DNA of 45,344 nt, from positions 1 to 45,344 of IMG/VR virus record IMGVR_UViG_3300044712_001537; one strand, given 5' to 3'. The notes beneath the pieces are model-generated. The model searched no databases, had not been told where the DNA came from, and was given only the letters and a program-made list of their open reading frames with translations. The first letter of the stretch is position 1; each line of letters starts with the position of its first letter. A program made the position numbers and the translations under genes. Origin of the DNA: a virus. Shown one piece after another: positions 37,837-45,270 of the stretch.

Positions 37837-40800
37837 GCGGGCACAGCACGGCGCTGGCGCTGCGCGGCGCCAAGGGGTCGAGCGCACCCTATGACGCGCC
37901 GGATTCGCTGCGCAGCACGCAGCGCGCAGAGATCGTCGACCTGCTGGGCGAGGGGCAGATCGGCGGCCTGGTCAACGGGCTGAAGAGCATCTACCTGGAC
38001 GGCGTGCCGGTGGAGAACGCCGACGGCACGCGCAACTTCGCCGAGTTCGTGTACCAGCTGACGCTGGGCGGTCCGACGGGTGAGACGCCGCACGTGTTCG
38101 GCGACGTGCAGACCGAGATCGGCGTGGGCGTGACGGTTCTGGCTGCGGTGCCGGTGGTGCGCACGGTGGCCGACACCACGGCCGATGCAGTGCGGGTGAC
38201 GATCACGATCCCGCAGCTGACGCAGCAGCAGCCCAACGGCGACCGCGTGGGCGCCAGCGTCGAGTACAAGATCGAGGCGCAGAGCGCCGGCGGCGGCTAC
38301 CAGCCGCGCTGGACCGAGACCATCACCGGCAAGGCCACCAGCCCCTACTCGCGCGCGGTGATCATCCCGCTGACCGACCTGGGCCCGGCGCCGTGGGACA
38401 TTCGCCTCACGCGCATCACCGCCGACAGCGCCAGCAGCGACCTGGTCAACGCGCTGGCCTGGTCGAGCTACACGGTGATCAGCGGCGTGAAGATGCTCTA
38501 CCGCAACAGCGCGGTGGCGCGCATCGTGTTCGATGCCAAGAACTTCAGCTCGATCCCGAGCCGGTGGTACGACGTGATGGGCGTGAGCGACTGGGACATC
38601 CCGGTCAACTACGACCCGCGCGCGCGCACGGTGGCCGGCAGCTGGAACGGCACCTTCAAGCAGGACTGGACGAACAACCCGGCCTGGGTGGTCTACAACC
38701 TGGTGCAGCACCCGCGCTACGGCCTGGGCCAGTACGTGGCGCAGCTGCCCGACAAGTGGACGCTGTACCAGCTGGCGCTGTGGTGCGACGCGCCGCTGCC
38801 AGACGGCCGCGGTGGAACCGAGCCGCGCTACAGCGTCAACGCGGTGATCCTCGAGCAGAGCGAGGCGCTGCGGCTGCTGCAGGAGATCTGCAGCGTGTTC
38901 CGCGGCGTGCTGATGCACGGCGGCGCCACGCTGACGGTGACGTGGGACGCGCCTGGCACGCCGGTGGCCAGCTACGCGCCGGCCAACGTGGTGGACGGCC
39001 TGTTCACCTACGCCGACGGCAGCAGTGCGGCCAAGAAAACCTCTTGCACCTGCTGGTACACCGACCGCAGCCAGGCCGCCAGGCGCATCCCGGTGACCTG
39101 GGACGACAACGACCTGGTGGCCAAGTACGGCCTGCGCAACTTCGAGATCAACCCGATCGGCGTGGCCACGCCCGGCCAGGCGCTGCGCATGGCCAAGTGG
39201 GCGCTGTACACCAGCCACTACGAAGAGCAGACGGTCTCGTTCCGCGTTGGGGCCGAGGGGCCGGTGCGCCGGCTGGGCGAGATCTTCCAGGTGACGGACC
39301 CGGCCGAGACCGGCGAGCGCCTGGGCGGCCGGCTGCAGGCCGCCACCACGACCGCGGTGACGCTGGACGCGCCGGTGACGCTGGTGGGCGGCGAGACCTA
39401 CACGCTGTGGGTGACGCAACCGCATGCGACCGACCCGGCGCGCCTGGTGACCGAGGGCCGCACGGTGACGACCAGCGCCGGCACCACGGCGGCGCTGACC
39501 GTCAGCCCCGCCTTCAGCGCCGCGCCGGTGGTGGGCACGGTGTGGCTGCTGGAGGGATCCAACGTAGCGCCCACGCTGTGGCGCTACGTGGCGATCACCG
39601 AGACCCGGGGCGAGAACGGCGGCGTCGAGTACGACGTGCTGGGCGTGCGCCACGAGCCGGGCAAGTTCGACCTGATCGAGGCCAACCAGCCGCTGACGCC
39701 GCGGCCGACGCGGCGGCTGCCCTATGGCGCGCCGCCAGTGGCCAGCATCACGATCACCGAGACGGTCTACTTCGATGGCCAAGGCAATGCGCATGCCCGG
39801 GTTACGGTGAGCTGGCCGATGCCGGCGCAGGGCCTGCGCTACGTGCTGACCTGGCGGGTGGACAACGGCCCGTGGTCGACGCTGCCGCCGACGAGCGCCA
39901 ACACGCTCGACTTCGACGACCTGCAGCCGGGGGTGTACGAGGTCCAGGTGCAGAGCCTGAACGCGCTGGGCCAGATCAGCCTGCCGACGACGGCCACGGC
40001 CATCCTGGTGGGTGACCAGAGCCGGCCGGACGACGTGGCGGGGCTGGCCTATCAGATCGTGCCGGGCGGGCTGCGCCTGTCGTGGCAGCCAGACACGCAA
40101 CCGGGCTACTCGCGCACGCGGCTGAGCTACGGCGCGACGTTTGGCACTTCGGTGTTCTTCTGGGAGGGCGCCAGCACCGACTTCGTGGTGGTGCCGCCAG
40201 CCGACGGCACCTACATGGTGTGGGCGGTGCACGTGAACCGGCGCGACGTGCCGAGCCTGGTGCCGGCGTCGATCGAGGTGCCGTATGTGGCGCTCGCCAC
40301 CGAGCCCGAGACCGTCTATGTCGAGTATTCGGTGGACGGCGCCACGCTGTGGCACACGACCTTCACGACCGGCGACCTGTTTGCGCGCTGGAAGGTGGGC
40401 GTGGCTGGCGCCTGGCAGGGGCCGTTCAGGATCGTCGGCGAGACGGGGGCTGGCGGCGATTACGTGGACTTCATCTTCCGCCGCAGTGCCACGCAGCCGG
40501 CGACGCCGACCGGGGACAACCCGGCGCTGTGGTTCGACGCGCCGCCGGCGGCCAACGGCGATCCGCTGTGGGCCAGCACGGGCACCAAGACCGCGGCTGG
40601 CGTGCTGGTCGGCGTTTGGAGCACGCCGGTGCAGATCGAGGGGGCGGCGGGGGCACCAGGAACGGCCTACTGGCTGCTTGCAAGCGCTGGCGCTGTAACC
40701 AAGAGCATTGCCAACACATTCACGCCGTCGGTGCTGACGCTGCAGGGCGTATCGCAGTCGGGCGCAGGCGCCCCGGTCCTCTACGCGGGCCGCTTCACCA

Positions 40801-42281
40801 TCGCGCTGTCAACGGACGGCAGCACCTATGGCGCCGATGTCTACACCAGCGCCGGCGACGAGACTTCAACCACCTACACGGTCACCGGCTCGACCACCAA
40901 GCTGATCCGCGTCCGGCTGTGGCAAGCCGGCGGCACTACGGCGGGACTGGACGAGATGGTCATCCCGATCGTCAGCGACGGAGCCGCGGGGTCCGCCGGC
41001 TTGGACGGCCTGACATTCGTCTTCCCGAATGCGTCGCACACGCTGCCGGCAGACAACAGCGGCAACGTCACCAGCTACGGGGGTTCGGGATCGACGCTGC
41101 AGGTCTACGAAGGCAGCACCCCGCTCATCTACAACACCTCGCTGGGGCTGGGCAACGGACGCTTCGTGCCCGGCACACCGACGGTCAGCCCCGCCGCCTC
41201 GATCACGGTCGGTTCGTTCAGCGGCGCGGGAAGCACCACGCTCACGATGGGCCAGCACGCGGGGGCATCGGCCGCGCAGGATGTGATTCAGGTAACCATC
41301 CCATTGACGATCCGGCGGCTGAACGGAACGGACGTCACCGCATCGGTTACGCAGACGCTGAGCAAGAGCAAGCAGGGCGCGCCCGGGTCGACGGGCGGCA
41401 CGGGGCAGACAGGGCAATCCAACCACCGGGTGTACAAGGCTGTCACGATCGGCAGCCCGCCAGCGACGCCAGGCAACACGACGAGCGGCGCCACGCCCGC
41501 CGGGTGGAGCGCCACGCCCCTGACTCTGACAAGCGGACAGGAGCAGTACCAAAGCGACGGCACGACACCCGCGGGCAGCACGACCACCACCTGGTCGACG
41601 CCATACCCTTCATACCTGAAGGTGGGCAGCCTGAGCGCCATCACGGCCAACCTGGGATCGGTGACGGCCGGGAGCATCACGGGCACGGCGACCATCAACA
41701 TCACCGGGTCGGCCAAGTTCGACGGCGTCAATTCGGCGATCAGCATTCCTGACCCGTTCAACAGCCCGAGCACGCTCAGCCGCACGATCGCCACCATTGT
41801 CAACAGCGGTGGCTCATCCCAGATCGGGTTGTACGGCGTGAGCACGACGTCCGGGTCATGGGGGGTCTACGGCTACAACTCGAGCGCTGGCGCCGGCAGT
41901 TCTGGCGTCCAGGGGTTTGGCTACTACGGCGTGCGAGGCGTGTCCAGTGCGGCCGGCGCCGGGGTCTACGGTGGGACCACAGGCACGAGCGGATCGAGCG
42001 GCGTGCACGGCGATGCCGGCGGGACTGGCTCGTGGGCTGTCACCGCGAAGGCGGACGGATTTGGGCAGGGCGGGGACGCGCTGCGCGTGCTGGGCCGCGC
42101 CCAGTTCAGCGACCGGATCACCAGCACGCTTTCCGGGAATGTGGTCCCGATCGTGCTGCCTGTCGTGTCCGCCAAGCCGGCCGCGATCGCAGGCGGGGTT
42201 TGCATCCACAACACACTGGGACTCATCTTTTCCGACGGCACGTCGTGGTACGGCCCGTCGGGCGGGATCGTCGTTGTTTAA
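37833..42281 (+). CDS. J: Central tail tip / host specificity protein J
   Basis: The 1482-residue protein starts with GTG overlapping I. The N-terminal two fifths are conserved J (YDAPDSLRSTQRAEIVDLLG, PRARTVAGSWNGTFKQDWTN-like segment, PAWVVYNLVQHPRYGLGQYV). Fibronectin-III-like modules lie about 640-810. The C-terminal part (from about 950) is Gly/Ser/Thr-rich, with a collagen-like GAPGSTGGTGQTGQ and a final SGGIVVV; this region should contact the receptor. From about 40680 codon use becomes less GC-extreme, suggesting that the receptor-binding end was exchanged by recombination. Confidence 0.92.
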   Translation: MSGHSTALALRGAKGSSAPYDAPDSLRSTQRAEIVDLLGEGQIGGLVNGLKSIYLDGVPVENADGTRNFAEFVYQLTLGGPTGETPHVFGDVQTEIGVGVTVLAAVPVVRTVADTTADAVRVTITIPQLTQQQPNGDRVGASVEYKIEAQSAGGGYQPRWTETITGKATSPYSRAVIIPLTDLGPAPWDIRLTRITADSASSDLVNALAWSSYTVISGVKMLYRNSAVARIVFDAKNFSSIPSRWYDVMGVSDWDIPVNYDPRARTVAGSWNGTFKQDWTNNPAWVVYNLVQHPRYGLGQYVAQLPDKWTLYQLALWCDAPLPDGRGGTEPRYSVNAVILEQSEALRLLQEICSVFRGVLMHGGATLTVTWDAPGTPVASYAPANVVDGLFTYADGSSAAKKTSCTCWYTDRSQAARRIPVTWDDNDLVAKYGLRNFEINPIGVATPGQALRMAKWALYTSHYEEQTVSFRVGAEGPVRRLGEIFQVTDPAETGERLGGRLQAATTTAVTLDAPVTLVGGETYTLWVTQPHATDPARLVTEGRTVTTSAGTTAALTVSPAFSAAPVVGTVWLLEGSNVAPTLWRYVAITETRGENGGVEYDVLGVRHEPGKFDLIEANQPLTPRPTRRLPYGAPPVASITITETVYFDGQGNAHARVTVSWPMPAQGLRYVLTWRVDNGPWSTLPPTSANTLDFDDLQPGVYEVQVQSLNALGQISLPTTATAILVGDQSRPDDVAGLAYQIVPGGLRLSWQPDTQPGYSRTRLSYGATFGTSVFFWEGASTDFVVVPPADGTYMVWAVHVNRRDVPSLVPASIEVPYVALATEPETVYVEYSVDGATLWHTTFTTGDLFARWKVGVAGAWQGPFRIVGETGAGGDYVDFIFRRSATQPATPTGDNPALWFDAPPAANGDPLWASTGTKTAAGVLVGVWSTPVQIEGAAGAPGTAYWLLASAGAVTKSIANTFTPSVLTLQGVSQSGAGAPVLYAGRFTIALSTDGSTYGADVYTSAGDETSTTYTVTGSTTKLIRVRLWQAGGTTAGLDEMVIPIVSDGAAGSAGLDGLTFVFPNASHTLPADNSGNVTSYGGSGSTLQVYEGSTPLIYNTSLGLGNGRFVPGTPTVSPAASITVGSFSGAGSTTLTMGQHAGASAAQDVIQVTIPLTIRRLNGTDVTASVTQTLSKSKQGAPGSTGGTGQTGQSNHRVYKAVTIGSPPATPGNTTSGATPAGWSATPLTLTSGQEQYQSDGTTPAGSTTTTWSTPYPSYLKVGSLSAITANLGSVTAGSITGTATINITGSAKFDGVNSAISIPDPFNSPSTLSRTIATIVNSGGSSQIGLYGVSTTSGSWGVYGYNSSAGAGSSGVQGFGYYGVRGVSSAAGAGVYGGTTGTSGSSGVHGDAGGTGSWAVTAKADGFGQGGDALRVLGRAQFSDRITSTLSGNVVPIVLPVVSAKPAAIAGGVCIHNTLGLIFSDGTSWYGPSGGIVVV

Positions 42282-42303
42282 CCGAGCAGCCTAGGCCCGA
42301 CGA

Positions 42304-42495
42304 ATGACCCCTCAAGAGCAGTTCAACACCCTGCACGCCCTGGATCAGATCCTGCGAGACAACGCCGGCAACCGCATCACGCTGGCGCTGATAGTCGGCA
42401 TCGTCAGCGCGCTGCGGGAGCACATGCCGGTGGTGGCGCCAACACCGGCTGCTGAGCCCCCAGCCGGCCCCGCGTGGCTCCCAATGAAGGCTTGA
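42304..42495 (+). CDS. Small protein after J
   Basis: A 63-residue protein (MTPQEQFNTLHALDQILRDN, then AGNRITLALIVGIVSALREH and a Pro-rich end). It lies 22 bases after J and before a good terminator, the usual place of small tail-tip accessory proteins. The ribosome site is weak. Possibly a fibre-assembly or decoration protein; unknown. Confidence 0.58.
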   Translation: MTPQEQFNTLHALDQILRDNAGNRITLALIVGIVSALREHMPVVAPTPAAEPPAGPAWLPMKA

Positions 42496-42508
42496 GGCCG
42501 GGCCATCG

Positions 42509-42534
42509 TTTCAGCCTGCGCTGAAAGTCTTTTG
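42509..42534 (+). terminator. Rho-independent terminator of the late operon
   Basis: TTTCAGC (42509-42515) and GCTGAAA (42520-42526) form a perfect 7-base stem with loop CTGC, followed by GTCTTTTG. It lies 14 bases after the last rightward gene and before the convergent leftward accessory operon. Confidence 0.75.
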
Positions 42535-42598
42535 TATGGGTACGGAGGGGGAGCCCCTGCTGTGCCGGCCTTTTGCACGGGTGCGGAGGGGGTGCCCC
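42528..42598. repeat. Tandem pair of about 30-base repeats (A and B)
   Basis: Two related 30-base units, 42528-42557 and 42569-42598, share the pattern CTTTTGCACGGGTRCGG followed by NGGGGGWGCCCC (unit A has GTATGGG in place of GCACGGG). They lie between the terminator and the end of the XRE gene. A second pair with the same orientation lies at 42951-43014, beyond that gene. The G-run/C-run end could fold into a small hairpin. Confidence 0.65.
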
Positions 42599-42621
42599 AC
42601 CGCGACCGGTTGCGCGGCCGG

Positions 42622-42888
42622 CTAGGCGGCACGGGCGCGGCCGGCGGCTGCCCCAGCCCGCGGGCTGGCGCTGGCGGCGGGGTGTTGCCCCGTCGCCAGC
42701 AGGAACAGCGCCCAGCGCGCCGCGTCGATCGAGCGCACGCCGCGCTCGTATTCGCTCCACCGGGTGCCTGAACCCAGGCCCGCCAGCGCGGCCGCGCCGG
42801 GTTGATCGAGCCCGGCAGCCGTGCGCGCGGCAAGCACCGCAGCTGGGGTGGGTTCGGGCAGGCTGGACAGCAAGCGAAGTGGGGTCAT
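42622..42888 (-). CDS. Small XRE-like HTH protein
   Basis: An 88-residue protein whose residues 12-70 resemble an XRE helix-turn-helix (PTPAAVLAARTAAGLDQPGA, LGSGTRWSEYERGVRSIDAA, RWALFLLATGQHP). The Ala/Arg-rich tail is probably disordered. ATG at 42888 with GAGG upstream. It lies seven bases after the Aca2-like gene and is flanked by the two repeat pairs. Likely a regulator of the accessory operon. Confidence 0.68.
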   Translation of the reverse strand: MTPLRLLSSLPEPTPAAVLAARTAAGLDQPGAAALAGLGSGTRWSEYERGVRSIDAARWALFLLATGQHPAASASPRAGAAAGRARAA

Positions 42889-42895
42889 GGTGCTT

Positions 42896-43501
42896 CTATC
42901 CTCGGATTGGTTGATGCGGCAAGCCTGCTCGGCGTCGATCTTCAACCCCGGTCTTCTGCACGGGTACGGCGGGGGAGCCGCCGGCCCTTTGCACGGGCAC
43001 GGTGGGGGAGCCCCCATCGGCCGCCTGGGCGCACGGCTGCGCTGACGCCCACGCGGTGCGCGTGGCGGCATCGTCAGGGCGGCCGGGCTGGCCGGAGAGC
43101 CACGCGCGATAGGCGCGGGCATCGAACGGCACGAGGCACAGCGCATCGGGTCCCAGCTCGGCCAGAAGCGCGGCGGCCGCAGACTGCGCCGGGCGCCACA
43201 GGGCGCCATGCTCGGGCCAGTCGTCGCCGTCGTCGTACCAGACCAGCAGGGCGGGCGCGCCAGGCGCGGCACCGCGGGCCAGCTGGCGCGCCGCGTCCAG
43301 GGCGCGCCGGCGCCAGGCGACCAGCTCGAGCGCCCGCGCGGCGATGTTGGGGGGGACGGGGCGCGCGCCGGACTCCCATCGGTTCCAGGTGCGTTCCTCG
43401 ACGCCCTGCGGGCGCTCCCGGTCGGCCGCGATCCAGCGGGCTGCCTCGGGGGCGGAGTAGTGAAGCAGGCGCCGAAGCGCTGAAAGCTGTTGGGGGGTCA
43501 T
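42896..43501 (-). CDS. Aca2/YdiL-like (DUF1870-type) transcriptional regulator
   Basis: The 201-residue protein begins with an HTH, LSALRRLLHYSAPEAARWIA then RTWNRWESGARPVP (residues 6-50), and a C-terminal domain with VWYDDGDDWPEHGALWRPAQ and SAAAALLAELG. This parallels the YdiL/DUF1870 family, which includes Aca2, the autorepressor encoded with some anti-CRISPR genes. After about residue 140 there is an extra low-complexity tail (GGSPTVPVQRAGGSPAVPVQ) created by repeats C and D at 42951-43014. It lies directly after an unknown gene and may repress it. That relation is inference. Confidence 0.68.
   Translation of the reverse strand: MTPQQLSALRRLLHYSAPEAARWIAADRERPQGVEERTWNRWESGARPVPPNIAARALELVAWRRRALDAARQLARGAAPGAPALLVWYDDGDDWPEHGALWRPAQSAAAALLAELGPDALCLVPFDARAYRAWLSGQPGRPDDAATRTAWASAQPCAQAADGGSPTVPVQRAGGSPAVPVQKTGVEDRRRAGLPHQPIRG
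42951..43014. repeat. Tandem pair of about 30-base repeats (C and D) inside the Aca2-like gene
   Basis: Units 42951-42980 and 42985-43014 match the A/B pair (TGCACGGGTACGG or TGCACGGGCACGG, then GGGGGAGCC). They fall in the 3' end of the Aca2-like gene and encode its repetitive tail (GGSPTVPVQ, GGSPAVPVQ). Together the pairs bracket the XRE gene. Confidence 0.65.
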
Positions 43502-44117
43502 CGATTCCGGGCTCCTCGCATGTTGCCCCGCGTTCCTCGGGGGTGGCAACCGCCGCAGGCGCGGGCCCAGCATCGACCGCGGGCGGCGCGGTGCCGATGG
43601 TATCGGGCGGCGGATCCGCGGGTGCGACGCTGGGCGGCGGTGCCGGGTCGACAGGATCGGAAAGCTCAGAGAACAGCACGCCGTCGACCAGCTCTCCGCC
43701 CTGCACGTCAGCCAGGTTGCCGGCGTCGAAGTCGGCCATGAGCCGATCGGTATCGACCCGCTCTCGCACAATCTGGCACATGCCATCGGGCCGGGTGATC
43801 ATCAGCGCCGGCCCATCGGGCCCCCAATCGGCGGGGACAGTGGCCGGGCGACTGTTCAGGTGCGGGCCGGCCCAGCTGCTGAGCTGGATTCGGTTGTGGC
43901 TCTCATAAGCGCGCACGTAGTCGGCCGTCGACGTGCCAGGCGCCCACTGCGGGTATTCGCGGCGTTCAGGGGCGCGCCAGGCGCGGCGACGCTGGTCCAT
44001 GAGCAGGCGCACCGAATGCGCTTGTGTGCGGCCGGGCTTGGCCTGGCAGCGGTCCTCGGATCGCTCATGCAGCGCGGCGGCAATGCGCGCGTGCTGTTCG
44101 GGGGTGATGGTTCGCAC
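43074..44117 (-). CDS. Unknown accessory protein; 3' part overlaps the Aca2-like gene
   Basis: From a GTG at 44117 with GAGGGA six bases upstream, the frame encodes 347 residues. Only the first 205 lie before the Aca2-like gene. They look like a real protein: ITPEQHARIAAALHERSEDR, HSVRLLMDQRRRAWRAPERR, DYVRAYESHNRIQLSSWAGP, ALMITRPDGMCQIVRERVDT, then a Pro-rich acidic segment. The remaining 142 residues run out of frame through the neighbour and are Arg/Pro/Ala rich, like a shadow frame. The true stop may have been lost by a frameshift near 43510. No family recognised; as neighbour of an Aca2-like gene it is a candidate anti-CRISPR or other counter-defence protein. Confidence 0.5.
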   Translation of the reverse strand: MRTITPEQHARIAAALHERSEDRCQAKPGRTQAHSVRLLMDQRRRAWRAPERREYPQWAPGTSTADYVRAYESHNRIQLSSWAGPHLNSRPATVPADWGPDGPALMITRPDGMCQIVRERVDTDRLMADFDAGNLADVQGGELVDGVLFSELSDPVDPAPPPSVAPADPPPDTIGTAPPAVDAGPAPAAVATPEERGATCEEPGIDDPPTAFSASAPASLLRPRGSPLDRGRPGAPAGRRGTHLEPMGVRRAPRPPQHRRAGARAGRLAPARPGRGAPAGPRCRAWRARPAGLVRRRRRLARAWRPVAPGAVCGRRASGRAGTRCAVPRAVRCPRLSRVALRPARPP

Positions 44118-44136
44118 GAAGGGTCCCTCAAGGGTT

Positions 44137-44197
44137 CGGGCCGGCCCGAGCCGGCCCCGATGCGTGGCGGCATCCCAGAGCCCCGCGCGCGGGGCTC
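44137..44197. promoter_or_regulatory. Two perfect palindromes before the unknown accessory gene
   Basis: CGGGCCGGCCCG (44137-44148) and the 20-base palindrome GAGCCCCGCGCGCGGGGCTC (44178-44197) lie in the 91-base gap between the DUF932 gene and the unknown gene. The first is 20 bases before the GTG start. They could be operators for the Aca2-like protein, or a terminator-like stem after DUF932. No T-run is present. Confidence 0.5.
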
Positions 44198-44208
44198 GGC
44201 GGATGGCG

Positions 44209-45075
44209 TCAGGCGCTGGTCTTGAGCTTGCGCATTTCGTCGGCAAGGGTCCAAAGGGCTCGATTCAGCTTCACGTCCTGGTCGATGCCCGTGATGGCGC
44301 GCGTCGATTGGCGCGCCCCGTTGGCCGACCGGCCGCGCAGACCGCCGCGCACGAGGTTCTCTTGCGTCCGGTTGAAGGTGGTCCAAAGGTCACTGGCGCG
44401 GTCTTCAATCCGGCGCGGGCGTAGGACCTGCGCGGGTTCGATCGGCGCCGGCTTGTCGTCGTCATAGCGCAACTGCAGAGCGGCGCTTGCGAAGATGCGG
44501 GCTTCGTCGTCGCTGAGCGTAAGCGCGCGCATGGCGTCGCGGTCGTCGATGACTCGGGTCAGCCCGTCCAGGATGGTGTACGCGCCCTCGGTCACGTCGT
44601 CCAGGACCCGGCCCTTGTGCTGGACCTTGATCGACTGGCAGACCCCATCCGGCACGATCAGCCCATTCGCGCAGACCATGCGGAACACGCCGCCCATCAT
44701 CTGGTAACTGCTGGTGCCGTCGTGGCTGTTCAGGATCACGAGTTCAGGCGAACTGTCGCCGGTGGCGCGCGCCAGTTGTGAAGCGTGGCGCAGGCGAAGC
44801 AGGTGCTTGGTATGGTCGCGCTTGTCCTCGTCGCGGGCCCGCGCTTGGGTGGCCGAGTAGACCTCGAACCCCTCACGGCGCAGGCCGTGCAGGATGTCGA
44901 TGGTCGGGATATAGGCGTATCGCGCGCTGCGCGATTCGTGCGCCGCATCGGCAAAGACCGACGGCGCCACGCGGCGCAGCTGGTCGTCGGTCAGGGGCTC
45001 GCGGCCGGTGATGTGGGCGGCGCCGCGGCTGAAATTGCGGGTGTAGCGGGTGGAAGCGGTGAACGTCGAGAACAT
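44209..45075 (-). CDS. DUF932 (phage/plasmid-like) protein
   Basis: A 288-residue protein matching DUF932: PLTDDQLRRVAPSVFADAAH, SARYAYIPTIDILHGLRREG, PELVILNSHDGTSSYQMMGG and VFRMVCANGLIVPDGVCQSI. The family is widespread on plasmids and phages but its biochemical role is not settled. AAGGAG before the ATG at 45075 is ideal, and a sigma-70-like promoter lies upstream, so this gene heads the leftward accessory operon at the right end of the phage. Confidence 0.85.
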   Translation of the reverse strand: MFSTFTASTRYTRNFSRGAAHITGREPLTDDQLRRVAPSVFADAAHESRSARYAYIPTIDILHGLRREGFEVYSATQARARDEDKRDHTKHLLRLRHASQLARATGDSSPELVILNSHDGTSSYQMMGGVFRMVCANGLIVPDGVCQSIKVQHKGRVLDDVTEGAYTILDGLTRVIDDRDAMRALTLSDDEARIFASAALQLRYDDDKPAPIEPAQVLRPRRIEDRASDLWTTFNRTQENLVRGGLRGRSANGARQSTRAITGIDQDVKLNRALWTLADEMRKLKTSA

Positions 45076-45123
45076 GGTGAGCTCCTTGGGAGTTCGCCCG
45101 GCCCAGTGCCAGGCGATGACTGA

Positions 45124-45153
45124 ATCCTAACGCAATGCGTGAGTGCGCCGCAA
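45124..45153 (-). promoter_or_regulatory. Predicted promoter of the accessory operon
   Basis: Read on the minus strand, TTGCGG (45153-45148) and TAGGAT (45129-45124) are 18 bases apart, a fair sigma-70 promoter about 50 bases before the DUF932 ATG. It overlaps the inner repeats of the right end, so transposase binding could influence it. It would allow expression from the prophage independent of the late genes. Confidence 0.5.
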
Positions 45154-45165
45154 GCCCCCGGCGCA

Positions 45166-45270
45166 ACTATTTTTGCTGCCCGCAATTTTGTTGCCCCACG
45201 CGCAAGCCGCGGTGCGCTTCAAATATCGCGCAAACGGCCGGCATTTATCGCGCGGCGCTTCACCGGGGCA
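45166..45270. repeat. Phage right terminus with transposase-site-like repeats
   Basis: TATCGCGC occurs at 45224-45231 and 45246-45253, 22 bases apart. Counted inward from CA at 45270 these begin 40 and 18 bases from the end, the same as the left repeats. Further inward TTGCGCG-like elements recur on the minus strand (from 45205, 45185 and 45166). No gene is seen between 45076 and 45270. The end at 45270 is inferred from repeat symmetry and from where host coding similarity begins. Confidence 0.68.

Noticed and set aside
37503-40355. A 950-codon open frame on the minus strand opposite tail genes I and J
   Set aside because: Same shadow composition, opposite firmly identified tail genes, no recognisable domain.
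40680-42281. Diversity-generating retroelement acting on the J C-terminus
   Set aside because: No reverse transcriptase gene or template repeat is visible anywhere in the window.
42528-43014. Possible CRISPR array from the 30-base repeats
   Set aside because: Only two plus two imperfect copies, spacers of 11 and 4 bases, and no cas genes.
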